DNA of 64,000 nucleotides from Streptomyces caelestis (GCF_014205255.1 NZ_JACHNE010000001.1:8246001-8310000), one strand, 5' to 3'. Positions 33,393-42,334 are shown, counted from the first letter of the stretch. The notes: generated by a model not told the origin, from the letters alone. Program-made: numbers and translations.

Positions 33393-34217
33393 GTGAGCAA
33401 GGTTTGGTTCATCACCGGCTCCTCGCGCGGCTTCGGCCGCCAGTTCGTCCAGGCGGCCCTGGAGCGCGGCGACAGGGTCGCGGCCACCGCCCGCACCACC
33501 GACTCCCTCGCGGACCTGGTGGCCGCCCACGGCGAGGCGATCCTTCCGCTGACCCTGGACGTCACCGACAAGGCCGCTGTCACCGAGGCCGTCAAGCGGG
33601 CGCACGACCACTTCGGCCGTCTGGACGTCGTCGTCAACAACGCCGGTTACGGCCTGTTCGGCACGGTCGAGGAGCTGACGGAGCAGCAGGTCCGCGAGCA
33701 GATGGAGACCAACTTCTTCGGTGCCCTGTGGGTCACCCAGGCCGTCCTGCCCCTGCTGCGGGCGCAGGGGGGCGGCCACATCGTGCAGATCTCCAGCGTC
33801 GGCGGTGTCACCGCCTTCCCCAACCTCGGTGTCTACAACGCCTCCAAGTGGGCCCTCGAGGCCATGAGTGAGGCGCTCGCCCAGGAGGTCGCCGGATTCG
33901 GTATCAAGGTCACGCTGGTCGAGCCCGGCGGCTTCGCCACCGACTGGGCCGGCTCCTCCGCCACCTTCGCCGAGCGACTGCCCGCCTACGACGACCTGCG
34001 CGCGGCCGTCGCCGCCAACTGGAGCAACATCGAGGGCGGTGACCCGACCGCCACCGGCGCGGCCCTGCTGAAGATCGTGGACGCCGACAACCCGCCCCTG
34101 CGGGTCTTCTTCGGCACCTCCCCGCTCCACCTCGTCCCGCAGGTCTACGCCGAGCGCCTGAAGGCCTGGGAGGAGTGGGCCGACGTCGCCACGCAGGCCC
34201 AGGGTGCCGTCGCCTGA
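33393..34217 (+). CDS. Short-chain dehydrogenase/reductase
   Basis: The 274-residue classical SDR has the cofactor motif ITGSSRGFGR, NNAGYG, and the catalytic Ser-Tyr-Lys as ISSVGG and YNASKWALE. The basic residues after the second strand (ATART) favour NADPH. It is of the type often called oxidoreductase of the 3-oxoacyl reductase group, with substrate unknown. The GTG start follows AGGAG. It is divergent from the XRE regulator, and its promoter holds a TetR-type site matching that of the TetR gene 2.2 kb downstream. Confidence 0.92.
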   Translation: MSKVWFITGSSRGFGRQFVQAALERGDRVAATARTTDSLADLVAAHGEAILPLTLDVTDKAAVTEAVKRAHDHFGRLDVVVNNAGYGLFGTVEELTEQQVREQMETNFFGALWVTQAVLPLLRAQGGGHIVQISSVGGVTAFPNLGVYNASKWALEAMSEALAQEVAGFGIKVTLVEPGGFATDWAGSSATFAERLPAYDDLRAAVAANWSNIEGGDPTATGAALLKIVDADNPPLRVFFGTSPLHLVPQVYAERLKAWEEWADVATQAQGAVA

Positions 34218-34221
34218 CCGG

Positions 34222-34250
34222 ACGCCGGCAGCGCCCGTCAGGGCCGGCGT
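34222..34250 (+). terminator. Hairpin after the SDR gene
   Basis: ACGCCGGC (34222-34229) pairs with GCCGGCGT (34243-34250) around a 13-nt loop, starting 5 bp after the stop codon. Confidence 0.6.
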
Positions 34251-34261
34251 TCTTCGCAGCT

Positions 34262-35044
34262 CTCAACCCGCCACGGGTGACGAGCAGTTGGCGTCGAAGA
34301 AGACGTAGTTTCCGGCGCGCAGGTCGGTGACGCCGGTGAGGTCCTCGGCGGCGTGGGCGGTGGGGGTGGAGCCGACGCTGACGGTGGCCACGGGCAGGCC
34401 GGCCGCACGCAGTCGCTCGGCCGCGGTGACGGCGGTGTCGCGTTCGTTCTTCGCCGCCAGGCGCTGTTCCTCGGCCGTGCAGGCGAAGTAGGACTCGCCC
34501 GCGTGGGTCGGCCGCCGTCCAGACAGCCCGCGTCGTGCAGGATGCGGCCGATCTTGACGACCGCGGGGGCGTCGGGCCGCAGGCCGCCGCGGTGGCCGTC
34601 GCAGTCGATCTCGATCTGGGTGGGGACGGGAAGGCCGGCCTGGCGGGAGGCTTCGGCGACGGACTCCGCCTGGGCGGTGCTGTCCAGCAGGATGCGCAGG
34701 GTGACACCGCGACGCAGCAGCGCGAGGACGCGCGGGAGTTTGTGGGGGTCGATGCCGACGGCGTAGGTGATGTCGGTGTAGCCGCCGCCGGCGAACGCCT
34801 CGGCCTCGGCGAGGGTGGAGGCGGTGATGGGGCAGGGGGAGCCGTCGTGCAGGAGGGCGGCGGCATCCAGGCTCTTGGCCGTCTTCACGTGGGGGCGCAG
34901 GGCGACCGCGAGCCGGTCGGCCTTGGCTGCCAGTCGTTCGATGTCGCGCCGGGTCTTGTGGATGTCGACGACGGCGAACGGGGTGTCGGGGTCGGTGAGC
35001 GTCCGGGCGGCACTGGGGCTGGTGGCGGGTGCGAGGGTGTTCAC
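34262..35044 (-). pseudogene. D-threonine aldolase / D-serine dehydratase-like PLP enzyme, frameshifted and truncated
   Basis: The N-terminal part from GTG 35044 has the alanine-racemase-like fold III features of the family: TPFAVVDIHKTRRDIERLA, the lysine region RPHVKTAKSLD, and IEIDCDGHRGGLRP. After DAGCLDGG (near 34515) the family sequence (THAGESYFACTAEEQRLAAKN) continues only in another frame, so a one- or two-base indel lies around 34505-34520. The second frame then ends at YVFFDANCSSPVAG, about 100 residues short of the family length. The GTG start overlaps the stop of the upstream ornithine-cyclodeaminase remnant, so the two formed an operon. The product is expected to be inactive. 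Confidence 0.75.
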
Positions 35045-35353
35045 AGGGAGATGTCCATTTTCTTCAGGAGGGCCAGGCCCGGATACGGGTCCTGCAGTCC
35101 GATTCCGGAGCTGTCGAAGATCGTGATGCCGCTGTCGTCGGTGCGTCCCGTGGCGCGGTGGGTCAGGACCTCGCTGAGTGGGGTGAGGGCCGCCTCGGCA
35201 GGAGCGTGCTGGCTCTCGCCCATACGGGTCGAGCGCCAGGTCCTCGTCCACGATCGCGGCGATCTGCTCCTCGGTGATGTGGAGCAGGCGGTGCGCAGTC
35301 GGTGGCCGGCTGGAGCCGGACGCGGGGGCGGTGGCCGATCCGGCGGAGGTCAT
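35041..35353 (-). pseudogene. Ornithine cyclodeaminase-family remnant with internal deletion
   Basis: From ATG 35353 the first ~45 residues include HRLLHITEEQIAAIVDEDLAL, a typical N-terminus of the ornithine cyclodeaminase/mu-crystallin family. In another frame a 60-residue piece ending at 35041 matches the family's C-terminus (LSEVLTHRATGRTDDSGITI, FDSSGIGLQD). About 220 residues between, including the NAD-binding domain, are gone. The gene overlapped the aldolase-like gene by GTGA. The pair looks like a decayed amino acid catabolic operon. Confidence 0.7.
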
Positions 35354-35560
35354 GGACTGCCTTTCACGTGGCGTAGTTGCAGAGATCAACCGGGAGGCAC
35401 CGAGCCGTACGAGTGCCCTCTTGCCCGATGTGTTTCACCAGGCCTGCCCCAGAGGTGCCTCTGGACTGGCTGTCCAGACCTAGACGAGAAATCTAGGCTC
35501 TCTTCGGGTGGTCGTCCAGGGGTCGGGCCAGTCGGCGAGGGGGCCGGTGTCACTCGGATC

Positions 35561-35575
35561 TGATACTCGGTATCA
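35561..35575. promoter_or_regulatory. TetR operator, perfect palindrome
   Basis: TGATAC-TCG-GTATCA lies 29 bp before the TetR ATG at 35604 and probably overlaps the promoter, giving autoregulation. A near-identical site precedes the SDR gene at 33328-33342. Confidence 0.8.
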
Positions 35576-35603
35576 AATTGAGCCCTTGCTGTACCCTTCT
35601 CGC

Positions 35604-36242
35604 ATGACCGAGACCGCCCGTACCGCCGCCCAGTCCGCGGGCAAGCCGCCCGGCTTGCGTGAGCGCATGCGTGCGACGGTTCGGACGGAAGTGGTCGAGG
35701 TGGCGCACCGGCTCTTCACCGACCAGGGGTTCGACAAGACGACCGTCGACCAGATCGCCGCCGAGGTGGGTCTGTCGCGCGCCAGCCTGTTCCGGTACTT
35801 CGGTACCAAGGAGGAAATCGTCCTCGGGCGCTTGGCGGAGTCCGGTCGCCGGATCGCGGAGGCGCTCGCCGCCCGCCCCGACGACGAGCGGCCCTGGGAG
35901 GCGCTGCGCCGGTCCTTCGATGTCCTGACGCGGATGAACGAGCAGGCACCCGAGCAGGCGCTCAGCTATCTGCGCATGCTCCAGGAGACCCCGTCGCTGC
36001 GCGCCGGGCACTATGAGAAGCAACGGAGCTGGCAGGAACTGCTGGTGCCGGAGATCGCCCGGCGCCTCGGGGTCAGCCCCGACCGGCCGGAGGACACCAG
36101 GCCGAGCGCACTGGCCGCCGCCGCGCTCGCCTGCCTGGACGTGGCCGCCACGGGGTGGGTGGCTTGCGAGGGTGCTGTTCCCCTGGCCGTGCTGCTCGAC
36201 CGGGCGATGGGCGCGCTGGAGGAGCAGCCAGGCCCCGCGTGA
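35604..36242 (+). CDS. TetR-family transcriptional regulator
   Basis: The 212-residue protein has the TetR helix-turn-helix at residues about 30-65 (VAHRLFTDQGFDKTTVDQIA, then GLSRASLFRYFGTKEEIVLG). A helical ligand domain follows, with no family-specific signature. ATG 35604 is preferred over the longer frame because it directly follows the operator and its promoter. It likely represses itself and, judging by the shared operator, the SDR gene at 33393. The genes lying directly between the two (34.2-35.4 kb) are decayed, which suggests that the regulator originally stood next to its target. Confidence 0.9.
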   Translation: MTETARTAAQSAGKPPGLRERMRATVRTEVVEVAHRLFTDQGFDKTTVDQIAAEVGLSRASLFRYFGTKEEIVLGRLAESGRRIAEALAARPDDERPWEALRRSFDVLTRMNEQAPEQALSYLRMLQETPSLRAGHYEKQRSWQELLVPEIARRLGVSPDRPEDTRPSALAAAALACLDVAATGWVACEGAVPLAVLLDRAMGALEEQPGPA

Positions 36243-36289
36243 GCGTAAGGGCCTTGCGCGCCGGTGTGTCCTGCGGACCAGGCGGCCCC

Positions 36290-36740
36290 TGGCTCGCCTT
36301 CGGCGACGCCCCGGGCACGTCACGCGGGACGGCGACCTCGGTCACCGTGCGGGTGCGCTGACCGGCACCTCCGGCACGCTGTCCCAGGGGGAACCGGAGG
36401 CGGTGAGGGCGCTCGCCTTCTCGTCCGAGGGCAGCCCCCTGGCCGTGGGCGGCGCGAACGGGACCTTGCGGATGTGGGACACCGAGGGACAGCAGCTCCT
36501 CGGGTCGGACCTGCCCACGCCCGGAGGTGAGATCCGGTCCCTCGCCTTCGCCGAGGACGGTGGCCCGGTGTGCGTCGGCGGCCCCCACGTGCCGCTCCAG
36601 TGTCTGACCGCCGCCCCGGACCAGGCCCGGCCGAACCATCTGCGCCCGTACCGGGGCGGACTGACCGAAGGGCAATGGCGGACCCATGTCCCTGACACGC
36701 CGTCGAGCCTGTGTGCGCCAATAGCGGATGAAAAGGGTGT
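36290..36740 (+). pseudogene. C-terminal remnant of a WD40-repeat protein
   Basis: In one frame the sequence reads as the last WD40 blades of a Streptomyces WD40/STAND-type protein: AVRALAFSSEGSPLAVGGAN then GTLRMWDTEGQQLLG, a second degenerate blade IRSLAFAEDGGPVCVGG, and the typical tail GLTEGQWRTHVPDTP. No start codon, kinase or NTPase part is present upstream, where the TetR gene ends at 36242. It is a 3' fragment left by a deletion. Confidence 0.6.
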
Positions 36741-36890
36741 AACCAGCAGAAGGGGCGGGGGCTGGATTTTTCAGAGGGCCGTGCGGGTCGCTGAAAAATG
36801 CCTCTGACCTGGAAGATCGCTGAACAGAACGACCGCGGCGTCCCGTCGGCGGCGTCCGTGAATCCCCTCAGTCAGGTTCTGGTCTCACTC

Positions 36891-37832
36891 ATGCGCACTC
36901 ACACACTTGTTCCCTCCCTTCTGCTGCTCGGCGCCCTCTCCTTCACGGCGGCCTGCTCGTCCGGGACGTCCGGGTCCTCGGATGTGGCATCCGCCCGGCC
37001 CGGTTCCACTCCCGCCCTCTCGCCCGTCCGAAGTGTCGACCCGTCGAAGATCAAGGGCCTGGAGATCGTCAGCGACAACAGTGAGGACAAGTCCTGCCCC
37101 TTCGCGACGAGCTACCCCGACGTGCCCGGCGCCGAGGCGATGACGGCAGCGATGAAGAAGTATGTGGAACGGCGCCTTGCCTCCTTCCGCTCGGGCTCGG
37201 CGGTATGCGAGGACGGCACGGGCCGTGCGGAGGGCGTCGAGCTCAACATCAGCCACCAGTTCCTGGTCGTCTCCGGCGACGTCCTCGGCGTCCGGCTCAG
37301 CACCCATGACCCCAGCGGCGCCGGGTCCGGGCAGTCGGCGACGACGTACTGGTACGACGGCAGGGCGGGCGTGTACCGAACGGCCCTCGAGCTCGTCGCC
37401 GAAGGGTCCCGGGGCGCCTTCCTCAGCGCTTTGAAGGACCGGCTCAAGGGGCGCGAAGGCGTGGATGCCGGCTCCCTCGACACCACGTTCTCCGACCCGG
37501 ACTCCCGCGCCGCCGCCCTGGACGACATGGCGTTCACCGCCGACGGCGGACTGCGGGTGACCATCGACCAGGGCGACGTGAGCGCACCGGCCGCCGGGGC
37601 CTTCACGCTGACGCTCTCCAGGGAGACGGTCACCCCCTGGCTGTCCGCTTTCGGGAAGCGTGTCCAGCGGCAGACGGTGACGCCCAGTCGTTCGCTCGAC
37701 CTGGGTGCGACGCACATCCCCACGCCGGCTGTCCCCACCCGCACCGCTTCCGGCGACGACGACACCGACTGCAGGAGGCTCAGGTGCGTCGCGCCACTTC
37801 GTCACCGTCAGCCATCTCGCGCCACCCTCTGA
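36891..37832 (+). pseudogene. Polysaccharide deacetylase lipoprotein that has lost its NodB catalytic domain
   Basis: From ATG 36891 a lipoprotein signal (LLLLGALSFTAACSSG) leads into the N-terminal domain found before the NodB domain in Streptomyces polysaccharide deacetylases (CPFATSYPDVPGAEAMTAAM and so on). The frame reaches the junction DTDCRRLRCVA, where homologues continue ALTFDDGPG. Instead it shifts: in the next frame RHFVTVSHLAPP, a typical C-terminal end of such deacetylases, follows at once. About 190 residues of catalytic domain are missing. The remaining lipoprotein could still be secreted, as the open frame (313 residues) is intact, but has no deacetylase activity. The WD40 remnant lies just upstream. 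Confidence 0.65.
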
Positions 37833-37918
37833 CGAAGTCATGACGCCGCCACGTGGTGACGTCGAAAGATGCGTTGTGACGTGGGTCACGCGATCCTGAT
37901 CGTTACCTTGAGGTGACT

Positions 37919-37934
37919 GGTTACCGATCGTAAG
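37919..37934. promoter_or_regulatory. HxlR-type site upstream of the SnoaL-like gene
   Basis: GGTTACCGATCGTAAG matches AGTTACCAATGGTGAG upstream of the HxlR gene (38893-38908) at 12 of 16 positions. It lies 45 bp before the SnoaL-like start. Confidence 0.55.
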
Positions 37935-37978
37935 AATTGGCGGCATCAGGGAAAACGCAGGTTCAAGGAGTGAGTGTG

Positions 37979-38374
37979 ATGACCGGTACGAACGTCGACA
38001 TCGCCCGTGAGTACTTCCAGGCTGTGCAGCAGGGTGACCTGGCCAGGGTGGGTGAACTCCTCGACGAGGGGATCGTCTGGCACCAGCCCGGCTCCAACCG
38101 GTTCTCGGGCGAGCGGAAGGGGCGCGACGCCGTCTTCGCGATGCTCGGCGGGATGATGCAGACCAGCCAGGGCACCTTCGCGATCGACGCCATCCATACC
38201 CTCATGGGCAACGACGACATGGTGGCGGCCGGCATCCACTTCTCCGGCCGGCGCGACGGCGCGTCGATGAGCATGGACGGCGTGGACGTCCTGCGCGTCA
38301 GGGACGGGAAGATCGTCGAGATGTGGCTGTTCTCCGGCGACCAGGCGGCCGAGGACGAGTTCTGGGGCCGGTGA
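37979..38374 (+). CDS. SnoaL/NTF2-like protein
   Basis: The 131-residue protein has the cone-shaped NTF2/SnoaL fold pattern: an N-terminal helix DIAREYFQAVQQGDLARVGE, then LLDEGIVWHQPGSNRFSGE, and the closing strand DVLRVRDGKIVEMWLF. Proteins of this type are isomerases, cyclases or small-molecule binders; function unknown here. ATG 37979 follows AAGGAG with good spacing. It is convergent with an HxlR regulator whose promoter has the same sequence motif as this gene's promoter. Confidence 0.88.
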   Translation: MTGTNVDIAREYFQAVQQGDLARVGELLDEGIVWHQPGSNRFSGERKGRDAVFAMLGGMMQTSQGTFAIDAIHTLMGNDDMVAAGIHFSGRRDGASMSMDGVDVLRVRDGKIVEMWLFSGDQAAEDEFWGR

Positions 38375-38415
38375 GCCCGCCAGGCTCCCCACTGGCTGAA
38401 GTGCCGCGACGCATC

Positions 38416-38448
38416 AGGGCCTTCCCGGCCGTCGGTCGGGAAGGCCTT
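38416..38448. terminator. Bidirectional terminator between SnoaL-like and HxlR genes
   Basis: GGCCTTCCCG (38418-38427) and CGGGAAGGCC (38437-38446) form a perfect 10-bp stem flanked by further A/T and G/T pairs. The flanking genes are convergent. Confidence 0.8.
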
Positions 38449-38454
38449 GTGCCG

Positions 38455-38856
38455 TCAGTCCGTCCCGCGTCGCTGCGGGGCGCGGTGTGCGCGTTGAGCG
38501 TCGTAGGTTTCGCGTGCCGCGAGCACCTCGGGAATGTGTGTTTCGGCCCACTGGCCCAGCGCTCGCAGAGGCGCTTGCAGGGTCTGTCCGAGTGCCGTGA
38601 GTTCGTATTCGACCCTGGGCGGTGTCTCGGCGTACGCGTGCCGTGCGACGAGTCCGTCGCGTTCGAGGTCCCGCAGGGCGTCGGTGAGGACTTTCGCGCT
38701 GATCCCGTCGACCGTGGTGCGCAGGTCGCCGAAGCGCATCGGGCCCGGGGCGAGTGCCATCACGATCATGGCGGTCCACTTGTTGGCGATCCGGGCCAGT
38801 GAAGTGCGGGACGGGCAGGTCGCCGTGAGCACGTCGAACGCCGGGCGTCGTGACAT
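38455..38856 (-). CDS. HxlR-family transcriptional regulator
   Basis: The 133-residue winged-helix protein has the HxlR pattern: CPSRTSLARIANKWTAMIVM, LAPGPMRFGDLRTTVDGISA, KVLTDALRDLERDGLVARHA and the wing VEYELTALGQTLQAPL. ATG 38856 is chosen over 38901 because GGAGG precedes it at normal distance and the longer start would overlap its operator. It probably controls the SnoaL-like gene and itself, since both promoters carry the same GTTACC motif. Confidence 0.92.
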   Translation of the reverse strand: MSRRPAFDVLTATCPSRTSLARIANKWTAMIVMALAPGPMRFGDLRTTVDGISAKVLTDALRDLERDGLVARHAYAETPPRVEYELTALGQTLQAPLRALGQWAETHIPEVLAARETYDAQRAHRAPQRRGTD

Positions 38857-38892
38857 GCGTCGCGCACCTCCACCGGTTACGTCGGAGTGAAT

Positions 38893-38908
38893 AGTTACCA
38901 ATGGTGAG
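38893..38908. promoter_or_regulatory. HxlR-type site upstream of the HxlR gene
   Basis: AGTTACCAATGGTGAG is a partial palindrome (TTACC-AAT-GGTGA) about 40 bp before the HxlR start and matches the site at 37919-37934. Confidence 0.55.
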
Positions 38909-38938
38909 TGTAGGGGAGCCCGGCCCCCGGCAACCGGC

Positions 38939-41464
38939 CTACTCGGCCTTGATGGCGTTCAGCATGTTGAGCTTCGCGGCACTGCGCGCCGGCCACATCG
39001 CGGCCAGGACGCCCACCAGCGCCGCCAGGACCAGGAAGATCCCGATCCGGTCCCATGGAACGACCAGCGCGTACAGCGGCAGCTCCTCCTTGATGGTCTG
39101 GCCGATCGCCCAGCCCAGGAACGAGCCGAGGGCGACGCCGACGATCGCGCCGAAGACGGAGATGACCACGGCCTCCAGGCGGACCATCCGCTTGACCCGG
39201 GGGCGGTCCAGGCCGATCGCGCGCAGCATGCCGATCTCCTGCTGTCGCTCGAAGACCGACATGGCCAGGGTGTTGACCACCCCGAGCACCGCGATCAGCA
39301 GTGCCATCGCCAGCAGGCCGTACATGATGTTCAGCATCATGTTGACGGCACCGCCGAGTTCGTCGCGGATGTCCTTGTGGTCCATGACACTGATCGCCGG
39401 GTTCTTGCCGAGGGCGTTGATCAGTGCCTTCTCGTTCGCGTCGCTCGGACCGCCGTCCGTCTTCACGTAGATCCGGGAGATGTACGGCTTCGCCTCGTGC
39501 GGAGTGATGACCTTCGTGTCCACCAGCACCGAGGAGAGGATCGCCCCCTCCTTGTAGACGGCGCCGACCTTCAGGGAGCCCTTCTTGCCGTCGTCGAACG
39601 TGACCGGCACGGTGGCACCGACCTCCCAGCCCTGCTCGGCGGCCGTCTTCTCGTTGACCGCTATCCGCCCCTTGCCGAGCGAGCTCAGCGAACCGTTCAC
39701 CACATCGATGTCGAGGACCCGCTCGACATCGCCCGGAGTGACGCCCGTCGCCGACACGTAGTCGTCCTTGACGCGGAAGTACGCGGACTGGTCCGGCGAG
39801 AGGGCCGAGACACCCGGAGTCCTGTCCAGCGCGGCCAGCGCGGACCGGTCCACGCCGCCGCCGGCGGCCGTCTCGATCATGTAGTCGGCCTTGATCTGGT
39901 CGGTGGTCGCCTTGTCCAGCGCCGCGCCCATCGAGACGCCCAGCACGGACAGGCCGGTGACCAGCGTCAGGCCGATGGCCAGCGCGGAGGCGGTGGCACC
40001 GGTACGGCGCGGGTTGCGGACCGCGTTCTGCCCGGCCAGCTTGCCGGCCACCCCGAAGGCCCGGACCAGGAGCGGCCGTACGAGCGCGATGACCGGGCGG
40101 GACAGCAGCGGGATCAGTACGATCACGCCGACCATCGCGAAGAACGCACCGCCGCCGATGATCTCCCGGCCCCGCTCGCCGATCGCGGCACCCGCCGTGA
40201 TCAGCGCGACGCCCAGGGCGGTGACAGCGGCCCCGATGGAGTTGCGTACGACCAGCGACTTGGTGGTCGGCGCCGCGTGGACGCTGTTCATCGCCGCCAC
40301 CGGCGGGATCTTCCCGGCGCGGCGACCCGGCAGCCACGCCGCGAACATGGTGACGAGGATGCCGACGGCGAGCGCGGTGATCAGGGGTGTCGCACCGATG
40401 ACGAGGGGGCCGGCCGGCACCTTCATGTCGAACGCGGCCATTCCCGAGCGCAGCCCGACGGCCAGGGCCACACCGAGTCCGAAGCCGATCACGGAAGCGA
40501 TCAGACCGACCAGGCCGGCCTCGGTCAGCACCGAGCGGGTGATCTGCTTGCGGGAGGCACCGACCGCGCGCATCAGAGCGAGATCCCTCGTGCGCTGGGC
40601 GACCAGCATGGTGAAGGTGTTGGCGATCAGGAACACACCCACGAAGAGCGCGATGCCGGCGAAGCTCAGCAGCATCTGGTTGAGGCTGCTCATGTCCTGC
40701 TCGATCGTCCAGGCCTGCTCCTCGGCGAGCGTGGCGCCCGCCTTGGCCTCGGCGTTCTCGGGCGTCAGCGGCTTGACCGCGTCGAGGATCTTCTGGTCGT
40801 CGGCGCCGGGCGCGGCGGTGACGGTCGCCTCCTGGTAGTGGCCCGGCTTCAGGTAGAGGCGCTGGGCGAGGGAGGTGTCGAAGAGGACCAGGCTGCCGCC
40901 GGCGCTGACGGCGCCGTCGTCGGTGGTGAAGACACCGGTGAGCGTGAACTCCTCGACCGGGCCGTTCGTGGCGACGCGGACCTTGTCGCCGACCTCGTAC
41001 TCGCCCTCGGCGGCGGTGTCCTTGTCGAGCGCGATCTGGTCGTCCCGCACCGGGCCGGCGCCGTCGGTGAAGTCGTAGGCGGGGTCCTCGCCGCCCTTGC
41101 CGGGGGCGAAGTTGGAGCCCGTGTTGGACCACTCGGCACCGATGAGCTTGCCGTCGGGGTCCGCGACCCCGGCGAAGCCGTTCACCCGTCCGGTGACGGA
41201 GGCGACCCCGTCCAGCTTGCCGATTCTGTCGAGCGTCCGCTGGGAGAGGCCCGCTTCCTGCCCGGTCTCGCTGTCGACGTAGGAGGTGATGCCGACCGCG
41301 ACATTGTCGTAGCTCTTGGCCGACTGTGTGCGGAAGGCGTGGGAGAGGGTGTCGGTGAAGACCAGGGTGCCGGAGACGAAGGCCACGCCGAGCATCACGG
41401 CGAGCACGGTCATCAGCAGCCTGGCCTTGTGCGCGAGCACATTGCGCAGGGCGGTACGGAACAT
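38939..41464 (-). CDS. MacB/FtsX-type ABC transporter permease
   Basis: The 841-residue membrane protein has the FtsX/MacB layout with a duplicated permease domain. TM1 (LLMTVLAVMLGVAFVSGTLVF) is followed by a large extracellular MacB-like region. Three TM helices (LLSFAGIALFVGVFLIANTF and on) lie in the middle, then a second extracellular region and the last three helices (MLNIMYGLLAMALLIAVLGV, ISVFGAIVGVALGSFLGWAI, GIFLVLAALVGVLAAMWPA). Such permeases act with a separate ATPase in export or in sensing of peptides and envelope stress. The cognate ATPase gene directly upstream is disrupted, so this protein may have no energy source unless another ATPase serves it. Confidence 0.92.
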   Translation of the reverse strand: MFRTALRNVLAHKARLLMTVLAVMLGVAFVSGTLVFTDTLSHAFRTQSAKSYDNVAVGITSYVDSETGQEAGLSQRTLDRIGKLDGVASVTGRVNGFAGVADPDGKLIGAEWSNTGSNFAPGKGGEDPAYDFTDGAGPVRDDQIALDKDTAAEGEYEVGDKVRVATNGPVEEFTLTGVFTTDDGAVSAGGSLVLFDTSLAQRLYLKPGHYQEATVTAAPGADDQKILDAVKPLTPENAEAKAGATLAEEQAWTIEQDMSSLNQMLLSFAGIALFVGVFLIANTFTMLVAQRTRDLALMRAVGASRKQITRSVLTEAGLVGLIASVIGFGLGVALAVGLRSGMAAFDMKVPAGPLVIGATPLITALAVGILVTMFAAWLPGRRAGKIPPVAAMNSVHAAPTTKSLVVRNSIGAAVTALGVALITAGAAIGERGREIIGGGAFFAMVGVIVLIPLLSRPVIALVRPLLVRAFGVAGKLAGQNAVRNPRRTGATASALAIGLTLVTGLSVLGVSMGAALDKATTDQIKADYMIETAAGGGVDRSALAALDRTPGVSALSPDQSAYFRVKDDYVSATGVTPGDVERVLDIDVVNGSLSSLGKGRIAVNEKTAAEQGWEVGATVPVTFDDGKKGSLKVGAVYKEGAILSSVLVDTKVITPHEAKPYISRIYVKTDGGPSDANEKALINALGKNPAISVMDHKDIRDELGGAVNMMLNIMYGLLAMALLIAVLGVVNTLAMSVFERQQEIGMLRAIGLDRPRVKRMVRLEAVVISVFGAIVGVALGSFLGWAIGQTIKEELPLYALVVPWDRIGIFLVLAALVGVLAAMWPARSAAKLNMLNAIKAE

Positions 41465-41531
41465 GGGATGGGGGTCCTGGGGTGGGTGTCCGATGATGGG
41501 CGGGGAGCGGGGCGCTGCACCCCGGGGAGGC

Positions 41532-42334
41532 TCAGCTGGTGCGGCCCCTGCCGTCGAACTCCTTCATGCGGTCGAGTACGCGGTCCGCCGTGGGCCGGAG
41601 CATCTCGTCGACGATCCGGCCGTCCGCGAGGAAGACCACGCGGTCGGCGTAGGAGGCGGCCACCGGATCGTGGGTCACCATCACCACGGTCTGCCCCAAC
41701 TCCCGTACGGAGTGGCGCAGGAAGCCCAGCACCTCGGCGCCCGACCGCGAGTCCAGGTTTCCGGTCGGCTCGTCACCGAAGACGATCTCGGGGCGGGAGG
41801 CCAGCGCGCGGGCCACGGCGACCCTCCCCCAGTGCCTTAAGGGCCTGGGGGGACCCCCAGCTGCTGGCCGCCGGAGAGCTGCGCGGGCCGGTGGCCCAGC
41901 CGGTCGGACAGGCCGACCATGTCGATGACCTCGCGCAGCCACTTCTTGTCGGGCCTGCGGCCCGCGATGTCCATGGGCAGCGTGATGTTCTCCAGGGCCG
42001 TCAGGGTCGGCAGCAGGTTGAACGCCTGGAAGATGAAGCCGATCTTGTCCCGGCGCAGCCGCGTGAGCTGCTTGTCCTTGAGCGAGCCCAACTCGGTGTC
42101 CCCGATGCGGACCGAGCCGCCGCTGAAGGTGTCGAGCCCGGCCACGCAGTGCATCAGTGTCGACTTGCCCGAGCCCGACGGCCCCATGATCGCGGTGTAC
42201 TCGCCCTGGTGGAAGTTCACGGTGACGTGGTCCAGGGCGATCACCCGGGTCTCGCCCTGTCCGTACTCCTTGGACAGATCCGCGGCGCGTGCGGCCACCG
42301 CGGTGGCGCGGTGGGCGATGGGTGTCGTGATCAC
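41532..42334 (-). pseudogene. MacB-type ABC transporter ATP-binding protein disrupted by a mini palindromic element
   Basis: From GTG 42334 (AGGAG upstream) the frame encodes Walker A (IMGPSGSGKSTLMH), the Q-loop (GFIFQAFNLLP) and the ABC signature LSGGQQ. It then meets 38 nt of foreign sequence with an in-frame TAA. The rest (RVAVARALASRPEIVFGDEP, with Walker B and the H-loop VVMVTHDP) continues in another frame. Removing the element and restoring two codons gives exactly 771 bp, 257 codons, the normal length. The ATPase cannot fold as one chain, so the transporter is probably inactive. The permease gene downstream is still intact. Confidence 0.85.
41823..41860 (-). repeat. Mini palindromic element, copy 3 (breaks the ABC ATPase gene)
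   Basis: On the minus strand: CTGGGGGTCCCCCC, a core with CCCTTAAGG, then CACTGGGGGAGG. The ends are those of copies 1 and 2; the core differs. It lies between the codons of the ABC signature Gln and RVAVARAL and adds a net 32 bp. Confidence 0.75.
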
